The notes under the pieces were generated by a model, which was not told the DNA's origin, ran no database searches, and saw only the letters and a program-made list of their open reading frames with translations. The translations under genes were made by a program, and so were the position numbers. A stretch of 12,581 nt of DNA from an uncultured Chloroflexota bacterium (GTDB lineage: Bacteria; Chloroflexota; Dehalococcoidia; Dehalococcoidales; RBG-16-60-22): assembly GCA_903915565.1 (NCBI GenBank), contig CAIWTG010000206.1:1-12581 (forward strand), given 5' to 3'. Shown here one piece after another: positions 1 through 4,969 of the stretch (position 1 is the stretch's first letter; every line of letters starts with the position of its first letter).

Positions 1-23
1 CCCCCGCGGAGTTCGTAGGCATT

Positions 24-138
24 ACAGTGGTTGGCGTTCTGGCTCTTGGTTATTAACCAAATACAGCGGCGCGGCCGCGTCGGGTTCTCACCGACTTGCT
101 ATCCAGTTAGTCCCTCGCTTACGCTCGGGCACCCCTGT
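24..138 (-). ncRNA. Cobalamin (B12) riboswitch aptamer
   Basis: This leader RNA should bind a cobalamin and control a gene beyond the left edge. Reading the minus strand I see, in order: ACAG (138-135), able to pair with CTGT (27-24) as P1; GGTG (133-130), able to pair with CGCC (36-33); a hairpin at 129-112 with CCC/GGG, tandem G.A mismatches, GC/GC and a GTAA tetraloop; GTCGG (95-91) with CCGAC (83-79) around TGAGAA; the core GCCGCTGTA (70-62), matching the conserved CCACUGUA; a TTGGTT/AACCAA hairpin (60-46); and a B12-box-like AGCCAGAACGCCAACC (44-29). This order and the conserved blocks follow the known cobalamin family (Rfam RF00174), in a short form lacking the long optional arm. The B12 box differs from consensus at about four positions. 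The expression platform (23-1 onward, starting with a G/C-rich CTCCGCGGGGG) is cut by the window edge, so whether it acts on transcription or translation cannot be told. Confidence 0.88.
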
Positions 139-160
139 CTGCTTATTCAATTGTGCTTTT

Positions 161-189
161 ACTATAACCTATCCCCAATAAAAAATCAA
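161..189 (-). promoter_or_regulatory. Promoter for the riboswitch leader
   Basis: On the minus strand TTGATT (189-184) and TATAGT (166-161) are separated by exactly 17 bp. They match the -35 and -10 consensus at 4/6 and 5/6 positions. Transcription would start near 154, about 16 nt before the first paired base of the cobalamin aptamer, which is the expected spacing. The surrounding DNA is very AT-rich, so chance matches are possible, but the position relative to the riboswitch supports the call. Confidence 0.62.
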
Positions 190-345
190 CATTATTTTTG
201 GATTTGTTTTTTATTTTTCAATATTTTTATTTGTTCCCCAATACGCACTTTACATAAAAAGAATAACAAATTCGATGGGACGTATGAGAAATATTGTTAA
301 AATGAAACCCGGGGTGGATGGGGAAAGTTTAGAAACTATCGTAGA
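190..345. other. AT-rich intergenic stretch, no gene seen
   Basis: Between the riboswitch promoter and the end of the 77-codon gene I see no supported gene, RNA or repeat. The part at 181-240 is extremely AT-rich (11 G/C in 60 by hand count), as expected upstream of a promoter. A small palindrome-like ACCCGGGGT lies near 306-314 with no T-tract, so I do not call a terminator. Confidence 0.5.
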
Positions 346-579
346 TTAATTATTGGTGCCTTGAAGTAATTGTATTTTCCAGATAGGGAAGAAGACGACT
401 CTGCCGCGGTCATTGGTAATGCTTTTAACAAGGCCTGTTTCCTGCGGCGGCCTGACGCTGGATAATGGCGGCATGTCTTTGAATTGTTCAGCCGGACGGC
501 TTCGATGGTTCTGGCGGAAATTTTTCATATCTTCTGCGTGTTGTTTAAAGGAATTCGTATTGTTCCATATAAGTGTCAT
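346..579 (-). CDS. Orphan 77-residue hypothetical protein
   Basis: I do not recognise this protein. The best evidence that it is a gene is a perfect AGGAGG (591-586) six bases before the ATG at 579. An in-frame stop at 597-595 rules out a longer version. The predicted product is basic and hydrophilic, has no cysteine, and shows no signal peptide or membrane segment. Its middle is rich in proline, arginine and glutamine (for example RPPQE), and its C-terminal third is more hydrophobic (VVFFPIWKIQLLQ). It lies alone between the terminator of the upstream response regulator and the riboswitch leader, so it is probably a single-gene unit, but I find no convincing promoter. A plus-strand frame overlaps it from 413 to 676 without comparable start signals, so the minus strand is preferred. 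It could be a lineage-specific small protein or a chance frame. Confidence 0.5.
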   Translation of the reverse strand: MTLIWNNTNSFKQHAEDMKNFRQNHRSRPAEQFKDMPPLSSVRPPQETGLVKSITNDRGRVVFFPIWKIQLLQGTNN

Positions 580-585
580 GTCCGG

Positions 586-626
586 CCTCCTGTCTTACAC
601 TTCTAACAATACGAAAACCTCCTCAC
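586..626 (-). promoter_or_regulatory. Two Shine-Dalgarno-like motifs before the 77-codon gene
   Basis: AGGAGG at 591-586 decides the start of the 77-codon gene. A second strong motif, GTGAGGAGG, lies upstream at 626-618. It is followed by a possible TTG start and only three more sense codons (Leu-Leu-Glu-Val, stop). This may be a tiny leader peptide or just a purine-rich leader. The downstream site is well supported; the upstream one is only a possibility. Confidence 0.45.
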
Positions 627-751
627 AAATAGGTCACTACCAGCGGAAACACTCTTACAAAAACATCACATGGTAAAAAAGATTGGTATGTTAAGGCAGA
701 AAAAATGGAAAATATGATAACAGCCAGAAAAAAAGCCATAAAAAAAGCCAT

Positions 752-780
752 AAAAAAGTCTCCTCTTGGCTTGAGGAGAC
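752..780 (-). terminator. Rho-independent terminator of the PhoB-type regulator
   Basis: On the minus strand GTCTCCTC (780-773), a 7-nt loop AAGCCAA and GAGGAGAC (765-758) form a perfect 8-bp stem followed directly by six T (757-752). Two further T-runs follow as part of a short direct repeat (ATGGC plus a T-run, about 751-726). The stop codon of the response regulator is 35 nt upstream. There is no T-run on the other side, so it terminates minus-strand transcription only. Confidence 0.9.
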
Positions 781-784
781 TGAA

Positions 785-811
785 TAAACTGGCTGTGGTA
801 AAGGCAGTTTA
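785..811 (-). repeat. Hairpin between stop codon and terminator
   Basis: TAAACTG (811-805) and CAGTTTA (791-785) form a 7-bp inverted repeat with a 13-nt loop, just after the response regulator stop codon and just before the terminator hairpin. It has no T-tract. It could protect the 3' end or be incidental. Confidence 0.4.
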
Positions 812-815
812 CAGG

Positions 816-1514
816 TTAAGACGTTTTAGTCATGATATAGCCGATGCCCGAGCGGGTCAGGATATATTCGGGGTTTTTAGCGTCTTCGCCCAGTTTTTTC
901 CTAAGCCGGGCGATGTTAACCTGCAGCAGATGCGCTGCGCCGATATATTCTTCACCCCAGACGTGGGACAGCAACTGGTCGGGCGTTACCAGCCGTCCGG
1001 CGTTCTGGGCGATATAGGATAGCATTTTGTATTCCGTCGAAGTGAGTTTAAGCTCCAGGTTATTTACCATGACCCGCCGCGAGGTAAAATCAATGACCAG
1101 GTCTTTACAGCGAAAGGTTGTTTCCTGGGGCATCATCTGGTCTTCGGAGCGTCTTAGCACTGCGCGAATTCTTGCCGCGAGTTCGCCAGCGGCAAACGGC
1201 TTGGTCACGTAGTCATCGGCGCCGATGTCGAGGCCTTCCACCTTTTCCTTTTCCTCACCCCGGGCGGTCACAAAGATAATCGGCACTTTAGAAAATTCAC
1301 GGATATGCTTGCAGACTTCATAGCCGTCCAGGTCCGGCATCATAATATCTAGAAGCACCAGGGTAGGGGTTTCCTGGTCGAATGTTTTTAAAGCGGTTTC
1401 GCCACTATCGGCAGTTAAGACGTCAAAGCTTTCCAGCTCCAGCATCCTTTTCACCATGCGTAAGATACGGATATCGTCATCAACTACCAGGATAAGCGGT
1501 TTCTTTTTCGGCAT
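816..1514 (-). CDS. OmpR/PhoB-family response regulator
   Basis: This 232-residue protein should be a DNA-binding response regulator phosphorylated by a histidine kinase. The receiver domain (about 6-120) has the acidic pair D12/D13, phospho-acceptor D56 in LLDIMMPDLDG, T83 and K105 in VTKPF. The C-terminal winged-helix domain (about 132-230) has the family's usual LTSTEYKML and LLQVNIARLRKKLGE segments and ends near RSGIGYIM. Length and order are normal for the family and all active-site residues are present. The ATG at 1514 follows GAGGG at good spacing. It lies downstream of pilT but has its own consensus promoter and its own terminator, so it is probably a separate unit. No kinase is adjacent. 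Its partner may be the multi-PAS kinase at the other end of the window or one elsewhere. The target genes cannot be told from sequence. Confidence 0.93.
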   Translation of the reverse strand: MPKKKPLILVVDDDIRILRMVKRMLELESFDVLTADSGETALKTFDQETPTLVLLDIMMPDLDGYEVCKHIREFSKVPIIFVTARGEEKEKVEGLDIGADDYVTKPFAAGELAARIRAVLRRSEDQMMPQETTFRCKDLVIDFTSRRVMVNNLELKLTSTEYKMLSYIAQNAGRLVTPDQLLSHVWGEEYIGAAHLLQVNIARLRKKLGEDAKNPEYILTRSGIGYIMTKTS

Positions 1515-1560
1515 ATCAATCCCTCACTTTCTGACGGAAGATATCCCTCAATTTAAACTA

Positions 1561-1588
1561 ATTATAATCCATAATCAGGCATTGTCAA
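1561..1588 (-). promoter_or_regulatory. Consensus sigma-70-type promoter for the PhoB-type regulator
   Basis: On the minus strand TTGACA (1588-1583) and TATAAT (1566-1561) both match the housekeeping consensus perfectly, with a 16-bp spacer. The start site would be near 1554, giving a leader of about 40 nt before the ATG at 1514. It lies in the 126-bp gap after pilT, the largest gap between genes from the kinase to this regulator, and supports independent and probably strong transcription of the regulator. Confidence 0.82.
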
Positions 1589-1640
1589 ATGCTTATGGGG
1601 ATTTCTCTATACAGGAAGAAAGCTGCCACGGTAGAACAGC

Positions 1641-2705
1641 CTATTTTCGACCGTCCAGTATCTCGTTCAATTCTTCTTTATTGATACTTCGGTCCAGGGC
1701 TAGTTCGTGGGTAATTAACCTCTTTCGATATAGGTCTGCCAGCGATTGGTTTAAAGTCTGCATACCGAATTGTGTGCCTGTCTGCATCACATTAAACATC
1801 TGCCATGTCTTGCCTTCGCGTATCAGGTTTCTGATGGCTGGTGTAGATAACATCACTTCCACCGCCGGGACCCTTCCTTTTTTATCGGCGCGGGGTACCA
1901 GTATCTGGAAGATTGAGCCTTGCAGTACCGTTGAGAGTTGGCTGCGAACCTGCTGTTGCTGGTACGGCGGGAAGACATCAATAAATCGGTCGACGGCTTT
2001 GGCTGCGCCCATCGTGTGCAGGGTGGTTAACACCAAATGGCCGGTCTCCGCCGCGGTGAGTACCGTAGCCATCGTTTCCAGGTCTCGCATTTCTCCCACC
2101 ATAATAACGTCCGGGTCCTGACGCAGGGTGTGTTTTAAAGCCTGGTTGAAAGAATGTGTATCTTTACCTAATTCCCGCTGGGAGATAACGCTCTTAATAT
2201 CGACATGTACATGTTCAATCGGGTCAGTAATCGTGACGATTTTTCGCTTGACATTGTGGTTGAGGTAATTAATCATTGATGCCAGGGTGGTGGATTTGCC
2301 GCAGCCCGTTGGCCCGGTAACGATTACCAGTCCGCTGGGCAACATCACCAGTTTTTTACATATTTCCGGCAATCCCAGGTCTTCTATAGTAGGTACTTCA
2401 AGACTAATGGGACGGCAGACTAATCCGATATTCCCTTCTTCCTGGAGGACGTTGATACGGAAACGTCCGAGGTTCGGCGCCTGATAGGAAAAATCCATTT
2501 CCAGTTCGGTTTCAAATATTTTCCTCTGGTCTTCGCTGGCCACTTGGCTGAATATATCGTTCATATCATCCGCGCTGATAGCGGCAGAGTCCGCCATTAC
2601 CTGGAGTTCTCCATCAATACGTACTACCGGGCGGCTGCCTACCTTTAAATGCAGGTCGGAAGCGCCTTGGTTGATTACTTTTTTTAGCAGGTCGTTGATA
2701 TGCAT
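1641..2705 (-). CDS. pilT: PilT, type IV pilus retraction ATPase
   Basis: PilT is a cytoplasmic hexameric ATPase that disassembles the pilus and powers retraction, as in twitching. The 354-residue protein has the family's usual length. It opens with a PilT-type domain containing GASDLHLKVGSRPVVRIDG (14-32). It has Walker A GPTGCGKST (131-139), an Asp-box TITDPIEHVH (158-167), Walker B VIMVGEMRD (200-208), the His-box GHLVLTTLHT (222-231) and the C-terminal AIRNLIREGK typical of PilT. Two small departures are Cys for the usual Ser in the P-loop and Thr for the usual Glu in TIEDPIE; neither is expected to abolish activity. There is no tetracysteine zinc site, which separates it from PilB. AAAGGAG stands five bases before the ATG, and the fused pilM-pilN gene ends 23 bp upstream. 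It is the last gene of the pilus operon. Confidence 0.95.
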   Translation of the reverse strand: MHINDLLKKVINQGASDLHLKVGSRPVVRIDGELQVMADSAAISADDMNDIFSQVASEDQRKIFETELEMDFSYQAPNLGRFRINVLQEEGNIGLVCRPISLEVPTIEDLGLPEICKKLVMLPSGLVIVTGPTGCGKSTTLASMINYLNHNVKRKIVTITDPIEHVHVDIKSVISQRELGKDTHSFNQALKHTLRQDPDVIMVGEMRDLETMATVLTAAETGHLVLTTLHTMGAAKAVDRFIDVFPPYQQQQVRSQLSTVLQGSIFQILVPRADKKGRVPAVEVMLSTPAIRNLIREGKTWQMFNVMQTGTQFGMQTLNQSLADLYRKRLITHELALDRSINKEELNEILDGRK

Positions 2706-2728
2706 TAGGCTCCTTTAGAAACCGGCGA

Positions 2729-4213
2729 TCATTTGGTGCAGAGGATTTGGAAAACGATGATGGAGACATCCACCGCTGGGTTTGAGTCCGGCAGGGATGT
2801 AACTGAATTATCCATCTGCGTGATGCGCACCTCTGTAAACAACCCCGCAGATTCAAGGGCTTGGGCGTACAGTACAACGGTGGCGGTGCTATCAGCTTCA
2901 CCCGAGATAGTAATCGATTTATTTTGTATATCTATTGCAGTGAAATAAAGCGCCGACGGCATGCTTGATGTAACCGATTCCAGGCTGGTACCAAAATAGC
3001 CCCTCCTACCCAGGATGCTATCATTAGCGGCCTTAATGGCATCGGCCTGGGCGGTAAGGTCGTTGATTGTTGCTTCGGTTTTGGCAGCCTGATCATTGAT
3101 AATATTGGCCATATCAATCAACCGGTTAACGCGGGCGAGTTCGGTATCCAGCGTCTGATTTTGGTCAATGACCTGGTTACGAGACTGCATCAAGGGGAAG
3201 AGGAGACATATAGCGGCAATCAGGGCGACAATCGGTATCAGGCTTTTTAAGCTGATGGCTTTGGCTTTGGGCTTACGTTGTTTCGCCGCCAGGATATCTA
3301 TATCAATATTCTGAAAACGTACTCCCCCTTCTTCGACGGACGGTTTGAGCGCCGTTTTCTTGAGGGCGAGCCCGATGGTGCAGGCGTATTCGGCGACGGG
3401 TAGATTTTTGGGGAAATCGACCGGCGGAACCAACGGCTCTATCTGGAATTCAAGCTGCGATTGGAGTAAGCCGCTCGCCATTGCCTCGGCAGCCAGTTCG
3501 CCGGTGAGGAGGAGGGGAGTGGTGGGGCTCAACTGGGTTTTCTGGGAGTCAATCTGGTCAAAGGCGGTTATTTTAGTCAATTCATTAGCCAGCTGGGAGA
3601 TGTTGTCCTCCAGCGTAGCGTCCGCGCCTCTGGGGGTCATAATATACAATACCGACGGCAGACCGTTGGTGACGGCGACGATGTCGAAACAATCGGGTTC
3701 CATATTAACGATGATAGCGTTACTCCGATTGGCCAGGCGCGCCAGGGCTAACCCGCGCAGCTCAATGTGGGATGGTTCTACTTTGGCTATTTCCAGGGTT
3801 TGGAGCAGAGTATCAACCGTATTGCGCGGCATACCTGCAACGAAATATTCCTGCTCCTCTCCTTTATTCAACGTGGGCTGCCAGGCTAAATATAATTCGT
3901 CTAAAGGCAGCGTTACCTCTTTCCTGATGGCGCGCAGGATAGCCTCTTCTAACTGCGAGGCGCCTAGCTTCGGTAATTTTATGTACCGGTAGGTTAAAGG
4001 CAGTCCGGCAACGCTGACGATGACATTGTTCCTTGGCGCGTCGCTGGACTTAAAGAGAGCGTCGATGGCTTCGCCCACCTCTTTGGGCTTCAGGATTTCT
4101 CCATCGCGCACCAGCCCGGCGGCAATGTTCAGGGAAGACCAGGCCTTTACCCGTTTGCCGTTAAGCGTCAGGACTTTAATATTTCGGTTGCCTATATTTA
4201 AAGCTGTATACAT
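2729..4213 (-). CDS. PilM-PilN fusion protein (pilus alignment complex)
   Basis: One 494-residue reading frame appears to join two proteins that are usually separate. Residues 1-290 resemble the actin-like cytoplasmic PilM (ALNIGNRNIKVLTLNG at the start, AIRKEVTLPLDELYLAWQ in the middle). A short basic linker (about 299-322) leads to a single membrane helix (324-342). Residues 345-494 resemble PilN: a coiled-coil-like stretch (about 346-400), then the small alpha/beta fold (MPSALYFTAIDIQ and following). PilM normally grips the cytoplasmic tail of PilN, so fusion would make that contact permanent. The PilM nucleotide motifs look worn: Asn6 replaces the usual Asp in the first phosphate loop, the second loop reads VNMEPDCFDI instead of a DIG-type motif, and TGEL replaces TGGG. 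ATP binding may therefore be lost. AAGGAAG precedes the ATG, 18 bp after pilO. The PilN half is assigned by layout more than by motif. Confidence 0.85.
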   Translation of the reverse strand: MYTALNIGNRNIKVLTLNGKRVKAWSSLNIAAGLVRDGEILKPKEVGEAIDALFKSSDAPRNNVIVSVAGLPLTYRYIKLPKLGASQLEEAILRAIRKEVTLPLDELYLAWQPTLNKGEEQEYFVAGMPRNTVDTLLQTLEIAKVEPSHIELRGLALARLANRSNAIIVNMEPDCFDIVAVTNGLPSVLYIMTPRGADATLEDNISQLANELTKITAFDQIDSQKTQLSPTTPLLLTGELAAEAMASGLLQSQLEFQIEPLVPPVDFPKNLPVAEYACTIGLALKKTALKPSVEEGGVRFQNIDIDILAAKQRKPKAKAISLKSLIPIVALIAAICLLFPLMQSRNQVIDQNQTLDTELARVNRLIDMANIINDQAAKTEATINDLTAQADAIKAANDSILGRRGYFGTSLESVTSSMPSALYFTAIDIQNKSITISGEADSTATVVLYAQALESAGLFTEVRITQMDNSVTSLPDSNPAVDVSIIVFQILCTK

Positions 4214-4231
4214 ATTCTTCCTTTAGCTTTT

Positions 4232-4807
4232 TTAGCTTACCTGTTTGATTAGAGAAGTGTAGATGGCGATTTGCATATTGGCGGTGATGGTGAGAGCTGC
4301 TCTTTCTGAGCTCTCCAATAACAAAGCACCGGCTGGACCCGCAACGTTTAAAGACTCGATAATCATCGTACTGGTTTGGCCGGTTTCCAGCAGGTTGATG
4401 AAAGCAGCAATCTGTTGATAGGTTGCCGTAACTTGTATTATGACACGGAAAACCGAATATACCTGATTGGAGACGGTTTCCTGCACCCACGGCTGCGTTG
4501 TCAGCGGCACCGCAACGATGTCTATCTTGGCGGCTGTTTCGAGAATGTTGTTGACTATATCGATGTCGGATGCGCTGAAGACCAGAGCTTTTTGCACTGC
4601 AACCAGTCTATCCTGGGCGGCGGCTAGCTTTATATCGAGGTCAGTAGGCGGCTGGGTAATTTGCAGGAGCTGCGCCGAGGCATCGGCAATCTGGGTGCCA
4701 TAAGAATCGTTCTGACTGCGCTGGTTTAGATAGTTCATACCGATGAAACCGTAGGCTGCCAGTACGGCTATGACTAGTGCGAATATTAATAAATTACGTG
4801 TATTCAT
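4232..4807 (-). CDS. PilO-like pilus assembly protein
   Basis: This 191-residue protein has the PilO layout: a very short cytoplasmic N-terminus, one membrane helix (about 6-24, LLIFALVIAVLAAYGFIGM), a coiled-coil-like segment (about 28-75), then a small extracytoplasmic alpha/beta domain (about 80-190). PilO normally pairs with PilN beneath the pilus and links the motor to the fibre. The pilM-pilN fusion follows by 18 bp, which supports the call, since PilM, N and O genes commonly run together (here PilO comes first). Sequence motifs are weak in this family, so the assignment rests on topology, size and position. The ATG at 4807 follows only a loose purine-rich stretch (GAGAAGAAAG), not a clear Shine-Dalgarno, so expression may be lower than or coupled to the gene before it. 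Confidence 0.8.
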   Translation of the reverse strand: MNTRNLLIFALVIAVLAAYGFIGMNYLNQRSQNDSYGTQIADASAQLLQITQPPTDLDIKLAAAQDRLVAVQKALVFSASDIDIVNNILETAAKIDIVAVPLTTQPWVQETVSNQVYSVFRVIIQVTATYQQIAAFINLLETGQTSTMIIESLNVAGPAGALLLESSERAALTITANMQIAIYTSLIKQVS

Positions 4808-4844
4808 AGTTTTTCTTTCTTCTCGTAGTACTTGTTAATCAAAT

Positions 4845-4955
4845 TTATTTTTTCCGTTTAAAGTGTTCGTATAATACCGCCAATATTACAATGTTGAAGA
4901 ACGTAATGCAAGCGAGCAGGATGTTGGTAACTGTTACTGAATCGAAACTTACCAT
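4845..4955 (-). CDS. 36-residue single-pass membrane protein in the pilus operon
   Basis: I do not recognise this protein. It has about ten N-terminal residues (MVSFDSVTVT), one hydrophobic helix (11-29, NILLACITFFNIVILAVLY) and a basic tail EHFKRKK. By the positive-inside rule the tail should be cytoplasmic and the N-terminus outside. The start is set by a perfect AAGGAGG (4968-4962) six bases before the ATG, a better ribosome site than those of its neighbours. The frame stays open further upstream to 5087, but that part lies inside the preceding gene and has no ribosome site of its own. It lies 14 bp after the propeller prepilin and 37 bp before pilO. A role as a small partner of the pilus platform or of the large prepilin is inference only. 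It has no prepilin cleavage motif. Confidence 0.75.
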   Translation of the reverse strand: MVSFDSVTVTNILLACITFFNIVILAVLYEHFKRKK

Positions 4956-4961
4956 ATTATT

Positions 4962-4968
4962 CCTCCTT
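4962..4968 (-). promoter_or_regulatory. Strong Shine-Dalgarno deciding the 36-codon gene
   Basis: AAGGAGG on the minus strand sits directly after the stop codon of the propeller prepilin and six bases before the ATG at 4955. It is the main reason for accepting the very short gene and for rejecting the longer upstream reading. Confidence 0.8.
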
Positions 4969-4969
4969 G

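Noticed and set aside
31..300. Plus-strand frame of 89 codons at the left end
   Set aside because: It runs antisense through the cobalamin riboswitch and its promoter, and has no ribosome site or recognisable domain. The C-, F- and K-rich second half reflects AT-rich intergenic DNA.
413..676. Plus-strand frame of 87 codons opposite the 77-codon gene
   Set aside because: No Shine-Dalgarno precedes its start, while the minus-strand frame has a perfect one.
726..757. Repeated A-run plus GCCAT units as a tandem-repeat element
   Set aside because: Read on the minus strand they are the T-tract and trailing T-runs of a terminator; only about two copies exist.
705..1022. Plus-strand frame of 105 codons
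   Set aside because: It runs through the terminator and antisense to the 3' end of the PhoB-type regulator; its Lys-rich start comes from the terminator A-runs.
1456..2121. Plus-strand frame of 221 codons
   Set aside because: It is antisense to pilT and the regulator promoter. The pilT motifs on the other strand are decisive.
3345..3992. Plus-strand frame of 215 codons
   Set aside because: Antisense shadow of the pilM-pilN fusion, with no domain or ribosome site.
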